The position numbers were made by a program, and so were the translations under genes. Shown here in pieces: positions 44,748 to 54,403 of a DNA stretch of 64,000 nucleotides. Position 1 is the stretch's first letter; each line of letters opens with the position of its first letter. The notes beneath the pieces were generated by a model that saw only the letters and a program-made list of their open reading frames with translations, was not told the origin of the DNA and made no database searches. The stretch is from Robertkochia solimangrovi. Lineage in GTDB: Bacteria > Bacteroidota > Bacteroidia > Flavobacteriales > Flavobacteriaceae. The stretch covers positions 744,001-808,000 of the forward strand of contig NZ_QKWN01000001.1 of assembly GCF_007279655.1 (NCBI RefSeq), read 5' to 3'.

Positions 44748-47057
44748 TCAGGGCATTGCTTTTAGCACTCTCACCCGAATCGATTTGCTGATCGGAGTGT
44801 TGCTTTTATCTGCAAAATGATTGTAGGGTACGAGAATGTTGGTTTCCGGAAAGTAGGATGCAAGGTTCCCCTTCGGGATGGAATAGGGCACTACCAGAAA
44901 TCCCAATGCTGTTCGGGTTTCTCCGTCATAGGTGCTGGTGAGATCGACTTTTTCTCCAGTTGTCAGTTTATGCTCCTTCATATCCTCCGGGTTCATGAAG
45001 ACTACCCTTCTTTCCTGATGAATACCCCGGTAGCGGTCGTTGAGGCCGTAAATGGTCGTGTTGAACTGGTCATGTGAACGAATGGTCATCATCAGAAATT
45101 CATCTTGCTCAAGATCATGTACAGGGAGTTCACAATTGGTGAATCGTGCTTTTCCATCCGGTAGTTTTGAAAAATCAAGCTCTCTGACATTATTTGGCAG
45201 GTAATATCCTCCTTTTTCACTTTTCGTACTTACATCGCGAAAACCGTCTATAACATCACCTAACTTTTGTCTTAGCAGGTTGTAGTCCTTGCCCAGGAGA
45301 TTCCATTCGATCTTATTCGCATACTTATTTCCAAAGACTGAATTTGCAATACCAGCAATGATCTCCGGTTCGCTGTGCAGGTCATCGGAGGCAGGTGGAA
45401 GAAGACCTTTGGTCCTGTGAACTTTACCCATGCTGTTTTCAACGGTGAGAAAACGCTGTTCGCCATCCTTAAAATCTTTTTCTGATCTTCCGAGAGTTGG
45501 CAGTATGAGAGCGGTTTCGCCTGGAACCAGGTGTGACCGATTGAGTTTGGTGCTGATATGAACAGTGAGCTTACAGTTTTGAAGGGCTTCCGCCGTATAG
45601 GTGGTATCTGAAGCGGCAGAGACAAAATTCCCTCCAAGTGCTATGAATACCTTCGCCTTTTTCCGGTGCATCGCTTCTATGGCATGAACAACATCGTACC
45701 CCTCCTTTTCCGGAGGATCGAACCCAAAAACGGATTTTAAAGAGGCATTGAATTTAGGGATCACATAGTGCATGATGCCTACGGAACGATCTCCCTGTAC
45801 ATTGCTATGTCCTCTGACAGGGCAGGTTCCTGCACCGGGCTTACCCAGGCTGCCTTTCATCAGTAAAAGATTTACACATTCCTTGATGTTCTCGACACCG
45901 TTTTTATGTTGGGTGAGACCCATGGCCCAGCATATGATGATGCGTTCCTTTTTTGCGAGTAATTCTGTTGCCTCATCGACTAAAGACGCTGCAACGCCAC
46001 AATTTTCCAAAAGGTCGGCTTCTTCATACCTTTCAAGATCGGAAACCATAGCCTCAAATCCAGTGGTATAAGTTTCAATAAATTTTTGGTCGATAACCTC
46101 AGGGTTAACTTTTGCCTTTTTTAGCAACTTTTTAATTATAAGTTTCAAAAGCGGTACGTCCTGATTGATCTTAACAGGAAGGTGAATGTCCGTAAGCTTA
46201 ACCCCGGAAAAGAGCATGCCGTTTACTTCCTGTGGATTTTTAAATCGTACCAGTCCGGCTTCCTCCAGAGGGTTGATACTTATGATGTGTCCGCCATTTC
46301 TTTTGCACTTTTCAAGGGCAGATAGCATTCTGGGATGATTTGTACCTGGATTTTGACCGATGACCATGATCACATCGGCTTTGTCAAAATCTTCAAGTTT
46401 AACCGATCCCTTTCCAATACCTAAAGTCTCGCTGAGTGCCACTCCGCTGGATTCATGACACATATTGGAGCAGTCTGGTAAATTATTGGTACCGAAGGCT
46501 CTCGCGAACAATCCATACAAAAATGCTGCTTCATTGCTAGATCTTCCGGAGGTATAGAAAACTGCTTCGTCCGGATCATCGAGTTCATTGAGGGTGTTTC
46601 CGATGGTTTCGAATGCTTCTTTCCAGGAAAGAGGAGTATAGTGATCGCTGTCTGGATGCAGAATAAAAGGTTGCGTGATCCTGCCGCTTTTTCCAATATG
46701 AAAATCGGACCAGCGGGAGAGTTCTTCCACACTATGTTTGCGAAAGAAATCGGCGTCTACCCTTTTGGTGGTGGCTTCCTCTGCAAGCGCCTTAGCGCCA
46801 TTTTCACAGTATTCCCCAAGCTTAGACCGATGCTCAGGATCAGGCCATGCACAACCGGGGCAGTCGAAACCGTCTTTCTGGTTCATATGAGCCAGGGTTC
46901 CTAACGCCCGGAATATGCCCATTTCTTTCATGCCGTGTTCCATGGCTACGGTCACAGCTTTGAATCCTGCCGCATAATCTGAGGGCTCGGTGATCTTAAT
47001 TCCGGTGAAATCCAGGTTGCCGGTAAGCGATATGTCTCTTTTTTTACGCGTTTTCAT
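44748..47057 (-). CDS. FdhF/YdeP family molybdopterin oxidoreductase
   Basis: A 769-residue member of the formate-dehydrogenase/DMSO-reductase superfamily, YdeP branch. FDCPGCAWPDPEHRSKLGEYC gives a Cys-poor N-terminus compared with true FdhF. SSNEAAFLYGLFARAFGTNNLPDC, VIGQNPGTNHPRM and PVRGHSNVQGDRSVG line the cofactor site. The C-terminal MopB domain has TIRSHDQFNTTIYG. There is no signal peptide, so it is cytosolic. The substrate is unknown. It ends 3 bases before pdeM, an odd place for a metabolic enzyme. Confidence 0.92.
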   Translation of the reverse strand: MKTRKKRDISLTGNLDFTGIKITEPSDYAAGFKAVTVAMEHGMKEMGIFRALGTLAHMNQKDGFDCPGCAWPDPEHRSKLGEYCENGAKALAEEATTKRVDADFFRKHSVEELSRWSDFHIGKSGRITQPFILHPDSDHYTPLSWKEAFETIGNTLNELDDPDEAVFYTSGRSSNEAAFLYGLFARAFGTNNLPDCSNMCHESSGVALSETLGIGKGSVKLEDFDKADVIMVIGQNPGTNHPRMLSALEKCKRNGGHIISINPLEEAGLVRFKNPQEVNGMLFSGVKLTDIHLPVKINQDVPLLKLIIKKLLKKAKVNPEVIDQKFIETYTTGFEAMVSDLERYEEADLLENCGVAASLVDEATELLAKKERIIICWAMGLTQHKNGVENIKECVNLLLMKGSLGKPGAGTCPVRGHSNVQGDRSVGIMHYVIPKFNASLKSVFGFDPPEKEGYDVVHAIEAMHRKKAKVFIALGGNFVSAASDTTYTAEALQNCKLTVHISTKLNRSHLVPGETALILPTLGRSEKDFKDGEQRFLTVENSMGKVHRTKGLLPPASDDLHSEPEIIAGIANSVFGNKYANKIEWNLLGKDYNLLRQKLGDVIDGFRDVSTKSEKGGYYLPNNVRELDFSKLPDGKARFTNCELPVHDLEQDEFLMMTIRSHDQFNTTIYGLNDRYRGIHQERRVVFMNPEDMKEHKLTTGEKVDLTSTYDGETRTALGFLVVPYSIPKGNLASYFPETNILVPYNHFADKSNTPISKSIRVRVLKAMP

Positions 47058-47171
47058 GAAGCGAATTTTGGCGGTTCATTGTGATGACCGATGGGTTCAT
47101 CAGCGGGTAACACATCCATAGAGAGTAATTACTGAATCAGGATGATTTAGACAAAATTAGTGGAAATTAAC

Positions 47172-49625
47172 CTACTTGCCGAATTGAATCTGCATTTTAC
47201 GAATTCTGTCTGCCAGTTTTTCGGAGGATAATTTTTCGCGTAAGCGATCTGTGATTACCGGGAAGGAGAAGGGCGTGGGTTTTGAGCAGTGCTTCCAAAC
47301 CAGTTTTTGTCCGGAGATTCTTTCCAGAGCTTTTTGTAGTCTTCCTTCCTCCAGGGAGTATTCAAAAGTTTCGCGGTATGCCTGTAGGTAAAGGAGGTTG
47401 TTGTCTTCATAGTCTCTGAAAACATCAAAGAGTAATTGAGTACTGCTTTGCAGATGCTTGCTTTTCAATTGTTTTTCGGGAAACCCCTGGAATACGAGTC
47501 CGGCAATGACGGCAATATCACGGAACTTTCTTCTGGACATTTCAGTGGCATTGAGGCTCGATTCCAAATCGCTGTGCACATATTGGTTGGAGAAAAGTTC
47601 ATTATCGATAATCTCCTGTACATCGACTTCCTGATCGGATAGTAATTCAAATCCGTAATCATTGAAAGCAATGGAAAAGCTGATGGGTTTCAGCAGGCTT
47701 ATCCTGTAGGCAAGAAGACTTGCCATAGCCTCGTGAACAAAACGACCTTCGAACGGGTAGCAGAGCAGGTGATAGCCTTCTCTGGTTTGAAAGGTTTCGA
47801 TCAGAAATTCTTCGTCTCCCGGAATTATGGATTCTTTCTGTTGTTGCTCAAAAACAGGTTTAAGTGCTTTGAGTTCCTGGGTATCTTCCTCATTTTTGGC
47901 GACCAGATATAATTCTCTCCTGAGGAGTTCGCTCATTTGAGAAGAAAAGCTCATCCTGCCTCCGAGCCAGCTCGGTATCTTACTGCTTTTAGCAGTTGAG
48001 CGTTTTACAAGAACCTCCATATCCTTGATCTTATAAAGTTCCAGATTCCTGCCGGCGAAGGTGAACACATCTCCAGGTTTCAACCGGGAGATAAACCATT
48101 CTTCGATCATGCCTATATGTCCCCCTTTCATATAACGAACTTTAAGCATTGCGTCACTGACAATGGTTCCGATCGATAATCGGTGGCGCATGGCGATCTT
48201 TCTGCTGGTGACCCGATAGCGACCTTCTTCATCGATAATAACTTTATGGTATTCGTCATAACTGCGCAAAGACTGACTTCCCAGCGTGATAAAGTTTAAT
48301 ATCCATTGCCATTCATCATCGGTAAGATCTCTGTAGCAATAGGTATGGCGTATCTCAGCGAGCACTACTTCAGGCTTGAAACCATCGGAAACAGCAAGTG
48401 TGATGAGGTATTGTATCAATACATCATAGCAAAGTAGGTAGGGTATTCTTTTCTCCGTTTTGCCACTGTTAACCGCTTTTTTAAGGGCAGAAGCCTCCAC
48501 TAGCTCCATGGCATGAGTGGGCAGGAAATAGATAATGCTTTCTTCTCCCGGACGGTGTTTACTACGTCCGGCTCTTTGCACGAATCTGGCAACGCCTTTA
48601 GGGCCGCCGATTTGAATAATCGTTTCCACAGGTGCGAAATCAACACCGAGGTCCAGGCTTGAGGTACAGATAACGGCCTTTAACCTTTCTGAGCGAATCG
48701 CTTCTTCGACCCATATCCGGGATGCCTTGTCAATACTTCCGTGGTGCATTGCGATTTCTCCTGCCAGATCCGGACAAGCAGAAAGAATTGACTGATACCA
48801 GATTTCGCATTGCGAGCGGGTATTGGTAAATACCAAAGTGGTCTTACTGTTCTGAATTACCGGAATGATTTGTTCTAAAAGGTGCAGTCCCAGGTGACCT
48901 CTCCATGGAAATCTTTCCATTGTTTCCGGTAATAGTGAATGGACATGTATTTGTTTTTTTAGTGCGGCACGGATCAATATGGAATTATTGAATTCTGCAG
49001 TTCCGGGTCCGAGTAATACTTCTCTGGCCTGTTTCAGATTACCGATGGTGGCTGAGATTCCCCAGATGCAAACCTCGTCACCGAGTTTTCTGATTCGGGA
49101 AAGCGCCAGTTCGGTTTGAACCCCTCTTTTAGAACCGAGAAGTTCATGCCATTCATCAACAACCACTGCATTGCAGTCTTTGAAGGTGTTTTTGTATCCT
49201 TTGGAAGATAGCAGTAAATGAAGGCTCTCAGGGGTTGTGATCAGTAGGTCAGGCATTTTTCTTTTTTGTGCGGCTCTTTCTTTCTGGCTACTGTCACCTG
49301 TTCTGATCCCTACCGTAAGGCCGGTACCAAACTCTGAATTGAATCGATCTACCGCCTGTAGTATTTCATGAGAAAGTGCCCGAAGCGGAGTGATCCAAAT
49401 GGCTTTAAGTCCTCCTGCAGGTTTTTTGTTTCCAGTTTTAAGTAAGTTCATCAACGCTATCCCGATCCATAGCGCATAGGTCTTTCCACTTCCGGTGGGA
49501 GCGTTTAACAGACCATTCTTTCCGGAAAGAACTGCATGCCAGCATTCTGTTTGAAAGGAGTGAGGTTTCCAATTTTGTGAGCTGAACCATTCTTCGGCCT
49601 TTTCCAGCAGTGATTCCCGGGTCAT
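47172..49625 (-). CDS. Ligase-associated DNA damage response DEXH-box helicase (Lhr-core)
   Basis: An 817-residue SF2 helicase of the Lhr-core family. Walker A is NAPTGSGKTYALW (about residues 41-53) and the DExH motif is VVVDEWHELLGSKRG. SATIGNLKQ is motif III and RFVQRAGRSKHRPGE motif VI. A winged-helix/Lhr core region and a C-terminal domain complete it. It is a 3' to 5' translocating helicase type linked to DNA repair with PdeM. The gene starts after a terminator and leads a unit continuing into the oxidoreductase, pdeM and perhaps hemW. Confidence 0.93.
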   Translation of the reverse strand: MTRESLLEKAEEWFSSQNWKPHSFQTECWHAVLSGKNGLLNAPTGSGKTYALWIGIALMNLLKTGNKKPAGGLKAIWITPLRALSHEILQAVDRFNSEFGTGLTVGIRTGDSSQKERAAQKRKMPDLLITTPESLHLLLSSKGYKNTFKDCNAVVVDEWHELLGSKRGVQTELALSRIRKLGDEVCIWGISATIGNLKQAREVLLGPGTAEFNNSILIRAALKKQIHVHSLLPETMERFPWRGHLGLHLLEQIIPVIQNSKTTLVFTNTRSQCEIWYQSILSACPDLAGEIAMHHGSIDKASRIWVEEAIRSERLKAVICTSSLDLGVDFAPVETIIQIGGPKGVARFVQRAGRSKHRPGEESIIYFLPTHAMELVEASALKKAVNSGKTEKRIPYLLCYDVLIQYLITLAVSDGFKPEVVLAEIRHTYCYRDLTDDEWQWILNFITLGSQSLRSYDEYHKVIIDEEGRYRVTSRKIAMRHRLSIGTIVSDAMLKVRYMKGGHIGMIEEWFISRLKPGDVFTFAGRNLELYKIKDMEVLVKRSTAKSSKIPSWLGGRMSFSSQMSELLRRELYLVAKNEEDTQELKALKPVFEQQQKESIIPGDEEFLIETFQTREGYHLLCYPFEGRFVHEAMASLLAYRISLLKPISFSIAFNDYGFELLSDQEVDVQEIIDNELFSNQYVHSDLESSLNATEMSRRKFRDIAVIAGLVFQGFPEKQLKSKHLQSSTQLLFDVFRDYEDNNLLYLQAYRETFEYSLEEGRLQKALERISGQKLVWKHCSKPTPFSFPVITDRLREKLSSEKLADRIRKMQIQFGK

Positions 49626-49718
49626 GGAAAGTGTTTGAATTTTAGATCTGAAATTAATTAATTTTTATGACCTGAACAGTAGGGTTCTGAATTTAAAAAT
49701 TGTGTAGGAGCGATAAAA

Positions 49719-49742
49719 AAAAGCCGTCGTACGACGGCTTTT
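49719..49742 (-). terminator. Terminator after the DUF2383 gene
   Basis: A 24-base perfect palindrome with arms AAAAGCCGTCGT and ACGACGGCTTTT. On the minus strand it is followed by further T residues, ending the transcript from 50204. Confidence 0.88.
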
Positions 49743-49751
49743 GAATTCGGA

Positions 49752-50204
49752 TCAGGATACGCTTTCTTCGTATACCATGGCACGATTTATCGCTTTTTGA
49801 ATAGCGTTTCGGTGCTGGGTAAGAAGCGCGATAGTGGTTGGGGGGAGTGTCGCCTGATCTTTTAGGAAATTATCATATTCTTCCATACTTTCTTTTTCAT
49901 ATTTCAGGCATTCTTTCAGAACGGCTTCTTCCTTGTTTCCGGAAAGGAGGGTTTTGATATTGGTCCAAAACCGCTGGGTATCTCCTTTTAATGTTCCGCT
50001 TTCTTCCGGGATCTCACCGTAACTCAGGATTTCTCTTCTTAAGTCTCGCGCAAAATCACTCCGGCGATCGGCGGTTTGTTTAAAGAACATTTTTATCTCA
50101 GTATTATCTACCTTGTTCATTGCCTGCAAGTATCCTTTTTCACTATCATAAGTTTTTTCCAGTAGTGTATTCAGACGTTCCGACATTTTTTCAGTAAACT
50201 TCAT
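49752..50204 (-). CDS. DUF2383/PA2169-family four-helix-bundle protein
   Basis: A 150-residue, almost wholly helical protein. SERLNTLLEKTYDSEKGYLQA and MFFKQTADRRSDFARDLRREI in the first half are mirrored by LKECLKYEKESMEEYDNFL in the second half, a ferritin-like bundle. Members are often stress-induced, and no metal site is certain. It has its own promoter and terminator, so it is a single-gene unit. No signal peptide. Confidence 0.87.
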   Translation of the reverse strand: MKFTEKMSERLNTLLEKTYDSEKGYLQAMNKVDNTEIKMFFKQTADRRSDFARDLRREILSYGEIPEESGTLKGDTQRFWTNIKTLLSGNKEEAVLKECLKYEKESMEEYDNFLKDQATLPPTTIALLTQHRNAIQKAINRAMVYEESVS

Positions 50205-50256
50205 AATTAAGGTGTTTAACGGTTATTCGATCATCGTCTTTCGATAATTCTATGTT

Positions 50257-50286
50257 CAAACTAAGGTTATGCTAGGGGAATTTCAA
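50257..50286 (-). promoter_or_regulatory. Promoter for the DUF2383 gene
   Basis: On the minus strand TTG (50286-50284), a 19-base spacer, then TTAGTTTG (50264-50257), one base off TAnnTTTG. The rest of the 311-base gap 50205-50515 holds no gene; its right end contains the rpsP promoter. Confidence 0.5.
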
Positions 50287-50457
50287 GAATAAGCGACTCT
50301 TTATCATGAATTTAACCTCAATTGTTAAGGCCTGTTAAACCTTCATAATAATATAAGCACCTGCCTTTAAAGCGGTGAAATCCAGTGTAGAGGTTGAAAT
50401 TGCTTCTGTTTCAGTAAAATAAAAATAGAGTTGGTATGTTAAAATCGGAAAATAACT

Positions 50458-50465
50458 TATATTTG
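50458..50465 (+). promoter_or_regulatory. Promoter -7 box for rpsP
   Basis: TATATTTG, an exact match to TAnnTTTG, lies 50 bases before the rpsP ATG. A TTG at 50431 is 24 bases upstream, slightly farther than usual. Confidence 0.6.
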
Positions 50466-50515
50466 CACCCTCAAAATTAATAATAGGGGTCGAGAACCCC
50501 GCTAATTAATGTATT

Positions 50516-51067
50516 ATGCCAGTAAAAATCAGATTACAAAGACACGGTAAGAAAGGAAAACCTTTCTACTGGGTTGTTGCTGCGGATGCCCGCGCAAAAA
50601 GAGATGGTAAATTCCTTGAAAAGATTGGAACTTACAATCCAAACACTAACCCTGCACAGATCGATCTAGATGTAGACAGTGCTGTACAGTGGTTGAAAAA
50701 TGGTGCACAACCAACAGATACTGCAAGAAGAATCCTTTCTTATAAAGGTGTTCTCTTAAAGCATCATTTACTTGGTGGTGTTGCTAAAGGTGCGTTAACC
50801 GAAGAAGAAGCTCTGAAGAAATTCGATGCCTGGGTTGAAGAAAAAACCGGAAAGGTAGATGCTAAGAAAGAGGGTCTTGCTAAAGCAGATGCTGACGCTA
50901 AGGCAAAAGCTCTTGAGGCTGAGAAGGAAATCAACGAGAAACGTAAAGCTGCTGCTCAGGAAGCTGATGCTGAAGAGGCTGCAGAGGAAACTGTTGCTGA
51001 AACTGAAGAGGCAACTGCTGAAGCTCCTGCAGAGGAAGCAGAAGACAATAAAGAGGCTGAAGCTTAA
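50516..51067 (+). CDS. rpsP: Ribosomal protein bS16 with Ala/Glu-rich tail
   Basis: Small-subunit protein. The first 80 residues are standard S16: MPVKIRLQRHGKKGKPFYWV, FLEKIGTYNPNTNP and KNGAQPTDTARRILSYKGV. It is 183 residues long, about twice the E. coli protein, with a low-complexity tail of Ala, Glu and Lys from about residue 115. Such tails are usual in Bacteroidota. rimM follows after 8 bases, the normal pairing. Confidence 0.97.
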   Translation: MPVKIRLQRHGKKGKPFYWVVAADARAKRDGKFLEKIGTYNPNTNPAQIDLDVDSAVQWLKNGAQPTDTARRILSYKGVLLKHHLLGGVAKGALTEEEALKKFDAWVEEKTGKVDAKKEGLAKADADAKAKALEAEKEINEKRKAAAQEADAEEAAEETVAETEEATAEAPAEEAEDNKEAEA

Positions 51068-51075
51068 TTTTTTTT

Positions 51076-51606
51076 ATGAGAAAAGAAGATTGCTTCTATC
51101 TCGGTAAAATTGTAAAGAAATACAGCTTTAAGGGTGAGGTGCTGGTTAAACTGGATACTGATGAACCCGAACTCTACGAAAATCTGGAATCAGTGTTTAT
51201 TGCCTTGGGCAATAACCTGGTTCCTTTTTTTATAGATACCTCTTCGCTGCATAAATCTTCTTTACTAAGGCTTAAACTCGAGGATGTAGATTCCGAGGCT
51301 GATGCCGACGCCTTATTACAATCAGAACTTTATCTGCCGCTTGAAATGCTTCCTGAGCTCAAAGGTGATCAATTCTATTATCATGAAGTGATCGGGTTTG
51401 AAATGGAAGATGTCAATTATGGTAAAGTAGGTATTATTAAAGGGATCAATGATGCTGCTTCTCAGCCTTTGTTCGAAGTCGAAAGTGAAGGAAAAGAAAT
51501 TCTGATTCCACTCAATGATGAACTTATCATCAAGGTCGATCGAAAAGCAAAGAAGATTTTAGTAGAGACTCCTGAAGGACTTATAGATCTGTATCTGGGA
51601 TCCTGA
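51076..51606 (+). CDS. rimM: 16S rRNA processing protein RimM
   Basis: Assembly factor for the 30S head that binds uS19. The 176 residues show the N-terminal RimM domain (CFYLGKIVKKYSFKGEVLVK, residues 4-23) and the C-terminal PRC-barrel-like domain with FYYHEVIGFEMEDVNYGKVG and ILIPLNDELIIKVDRKAKKI. It follows rpsP by 8 bases and precedes the tRNA methyltransferase gene by 20 bases. Confidence 0.97.
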   Translation: MRKEDCFYLGKIVKKYSFKGEVLVKLDTDEPELYENLESVFIALGNNLVPFFIDTSSLHKSSLLRLKLEDVDSEADADALLQSELYLPLEMLPELKGDQFYYHEVIGFEMEDVNYGKVGIIKGINDAASQPLFEVESEGKEILIPLNDELIIKVDRKAKKILVETPEGLIDLYLGS

Positions 51607-51626
51607 TAATTTGAAAAACTCTGAGA

Positions 51627-52343
51627 ATGGGTTTAAAACCTTTCCAATTTAAACAATTTACGATCAAACAGGATCGCTGTGCTATGAAAGTCGGTACCGA
51701 TGGGGTGCTGCTGGGCGCATGGGCTGATCTCTCGTTTGAGCCTCTGAGTATTTTGGATATTGGAGCAGGAACGGGTCTGGTCTCACTAATGATGGCTCAG
51801 CGTTGTGGTGCGGAGCTGATCGACGCTCTTGAGATCGATCCTAATGCCTATGAGCAGTGCGTAGAGAATTTTGAGGCTTCTGACTGGGGTGACAGACTTT
51901 TCTGTTACCATGCCGGATTCGATGAATTTGTGATGGAGATGGATGAGCCTTATGATCTGATAATTTCAAACCCACCATTCTATGCCGAGAATGTAAGTGC
52001 TTCCGATAAGGTACGAGATCTTGCCCGGGCTAATGCCTCACTACCCTTTCCTTTATTGATAGGAGGTGCTGCCCGATTGCTTACCGAAGCAGGTAGATTG
52101 AATATCATCATTCCTTTTAAGGAGGAAGAAAACATTACAGGACTTGCTTCTCAATGCGGACTCTTCCCTTCCCGTATTTGTCGCGTAAAGGGAAATCCCG
52201 AGGCTCCGGTTAAAAGAAGTCTGATGGAATTTTCTTTTGTGGATAAAACACCGGTGTATACGTCTTTGATTATCGAAGAAGAACGCCATGAATTTACCGA
52301 AGACTATATCTCTCTAACAAAGGATTTCTACCTAAAGATGTGA
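51627..52343 (+). CDS. trmN6: tRNA1(Val) (adenine(37)-N6)-methyltransferase
   Basis: A 238-residue SAM-dependent methyltransferase. The SAM loop is LDIGAGTGLVSLMMAQR (about residues 44-60). The catalytic motif for base N6 methylation is DLIISNPPFYAEN. The opening FQFKQFTIKQDRCAMKVGTD with GVLLGAWA is typical of the YfiC family. It is downstream of rimM and probably in the same transcript. Confidence 0.93.
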   Translation: MGLKPFQFKQFTIKQDRCAMKVGTDGVLLGAWADLSFEPLSILDIGAGTGLVSLMMAQRCGAELIDALEIDPNAYEQCVENFEASDWGDRLFCYHAGFDEFVMEMDEPYDLIISNPPFYAENVSASDKVRDLARANASLPFPLLIGGAARLLTEAGRLNIIIPFKEEENITGLASQCGLFPSRICRVKGNPEAPVKRSLMEFSFVDKTPVYTSLIIEEERHEFTEDYISLTKDFYLKM

Positions 52344-52650
52344 TGGGGTTACTCCTGAATCACTAATAGTTGATACCCGTTTTTAACTGCAACATGGTCG
52401 GTACTTCTACATTGCCGATATGCTCTGGCTATGCCGGAGGAAAAAAATTCTTTAAATAAGTTATAGGATGCATTGGGGTTTCAGGTGTTCTGAGCATCTT
52501 ATAGTCCCTGTATTTAATGAGGTTTCGAGGGTAAATCTTATTTAGTTTCATTATTAATTTTCAATATCTTTTTCCTTTTATTTTAATATATCTTTAAAAA
52601 TCCTATTTTTATTTGCGTATAAATCAAAAATCAACCTGATAACTTAAAGT
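52344..52650. other. Non-coding gap with two imperfect hairpins
   Basis: No gene is supported. The gap holds CTCTGGC/GCCGGAG (52423-52429 and 52433-52439) and TATAGGATGC/GCATCTTATA (52462-52471 and 52494-52503), each with one G-U pair. The right third is strongly AT-rich and must hold the promoter of the second GMC gene, but no exact TAnnTTTG box was found. Confidence 0.4.
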
Positions 52651-54393
52651 ATGTCCTTTCAGATAAAAAAGACCTCAAAAGTTTACGATGTATGTATCGT
52701 GGGCTCCGGAGCCGGAGGAGGAATGGCTGCTAAGGTATTGGCTGAAGCAGGCTTCAGCATTGCCTTAATGGAAGCCGGACCCAACTTTGATCCGGCGAAT
52801 CCAGAACAACAAACTCAATTTAAATGGCCCTATGAATCACCTCGAAGAGGTGCCGGCACCACCCGTGCATTCGGTGATTTCGATATGGCATATGGAGGCT
52901 GGGATATCGATGGAGAACCTTATACTACCAAAGATGGTACTAAGTTCGACTGGTTTCGTTCCCGTATGCTGGGAGGGAGAACCAATCACTGGGGCAGAAT
53001 TTCTCTTCGATTTGGTCCGCTGGATTTCAAAAGAAAGGATCATGATGGTAAAGGAGATAACTGGCCAATAGGTTATGAGGATGTCAAACCCTATTATGAC
53101 AAAGTAGATAAGCTGATAGGAGTGTTCGGAACCAAGGAGAATTTGCCGAACGAACCCAACGGATTTTTTCTGCCACCTCCAAAACCCCGTCTCCATGAGA
53201 TGTATCTTAAAAAGCATGGAGAGAAGATGGGGTTGCCAGTGATTCCGGCAAGGTTATCCATTCTTACAAAGCGTATCGATAATCGTCGCGGTGCTTGTTT
53301 TTATTGTAGCCAGTGTTCGCGTTCCTGTAGTATCTATGGAGATTTTTCTTCCTCCTCGGTTTTGGTTAAACCGGCATTGGAGTATGAGAATATCGATCTT
53401 TATGTTAATGCGATGGTTCGTGAAGTACTAACCGATGAGAGTGGTAAAGCTTCCGGAGTGGCATTCGTTAATAAGGCCGATATGAAAGATTATGAGATCA
53501 AGGCTAAGGTTGTGATACTCGCTGCCAGTGCCTGTGGTTCTGCAAGAATTCTGCTGAACTCAAAATCTTCCAAATATCCTAACGGACTTGCGAATTCGAG
53601 TGGTGTAGTGGGGCGTTATCTGCATGATTCCACCGGATCTTCAAGAATGGCGCTTATACCTTCACTCATGGATCGTAAGCGATATAATGAAGATGGAGTT
53701 GGTGGAATGCACCTGTATGTACCATGGTGGCAAAATGATACTAAGAATCTCGGGTTTTCCCGTGGATATCATATAGAGTTCTGGGGAGGTATGGGAATGC
53801 CATCCTATGGAACCGGAATGGGTATGGAGCATCTGAATGGTCTTGTACCGGGAGCTGATGGTCAAATGAAAAGAGCCGGAGGGTTTGGTGCCGGACTTAA
53901 AAATGATGTACGTCGTTTTTATGGGGCAACCGTTGGTATGTCCGGAAGAGGAGAGAGTATTCCACAATTCAATAACTATTGTGAGATCGATCCGAACGTG
54001 GTAGATAAATTCGGTATTCCAGTCTTGCGTTTCCATTACAAATGGACAGATGATGAGGTTAAACAAGCTAAGCATATGCAGGATACCTTTGAAGAGTTGC
54101 TGACCAATATGGGCGGTATTTTTCTGGGGGATAAGCCCGGTGCGGATACTGATTACGGACTCGAAGCACCTGGTAGGATTATACATGAAGTGGGTACTAC
54201 CCGTATGGGAGATGATCCGAAGACTTCAGTAGTAAACAGGTTTAACCAGGCCCATGATGTTCCAAACCTTTTTGTGGTGGATGGGGGGCCTTTTGTGTCA
54301 CAGGCAGACAAAAATCCGACCTGGACCATTCTGGCTTTAGCCTGGAGAGCTTCCGATTACCTTATCGATGAAATGAAAAAAATGAATATTTAA
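52651..54393 (+). CDS. GMC-family FAD dehydrogenase, large subunit (second copy)
   Basis: A 580-residue flavoprotein paralogous to the one at 11300. The FAD loop is CIVGSGAGGGMAAKVL (residues 15-30). MLGGRTNHWGRISLRFG is the flavin loop. Cys216, Cys222 and Cys226 keep the C-x5-C-x3-C iron-sulfur spacing, with an extra Cys219 between. The C-terminal domain has IIHEVGTTRMGDDPKTS and QADKNPTWTILALAW. It lacks a signal peptide and is followed 10 bases later by a Tat-type small subunit. Substrate unknown; sugar or glycoside oxidation is likely. Confidence 0.9.
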   Translation: MSFQIKKTSKVYDVCIVGSGAGGGMAAKVLAEAGFSIALMEAGPNFDPANPEQQTQFKWPYESPRRGAGTTRAFGDFDMAYGGWDIDGEPYTTKDGTKFDWFRSRMLGGRTNHWGRISLRFGPLDFKRKDHDGKGDNWPIGYEDVKPYYDKVDKLIGVFGTKENLPNEPNGFFLPPPKPRLHEMYLKKHGEKMGLPVIPARLSILTKRIDNRRGACFYCSQCSRSCSIYGDFSSSSVLVKPALEYENIDLYVNAMVREVLTDESGKASGVAFVNKADMKDYEIKAKVVILAASACGSARILLNSKSSKYPNGLANSSGVVGRYLHDSTGSSRMALIPSLMDRKRYNEDGVGGMHLYVPWWQNDTKNLGFSRGYHIEFWGGMGMPSYGTGMGMEHLNGLVPGADGQMKRAGGFGAGLKNDVRRFYGATVGMSGRGESIPQFNNYCEIDPNVVDKFGIPVLRFHYKWTDDEVKQAKHMQDTFEELLTNMGGIFLGDKPGADTDYGLEAPGRIIHEVGTTRMGDDPKTSVVNRFNQAHDVPNLFVVDGGPFVSQADKNPTWTILALAWRASDYLIDEMKKMNI

Positions 54394-54403
54394 AGATCTG
54401 ATC

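Noticed and set aside
50859-51107. Frame of 82 codons rich in Leu/Arg/Lys within rpsP
   Set aside because: Shadow of the Ala/Glu-rich S16 tail in a shifted frame; low-complexity repeats keep it open by chance.
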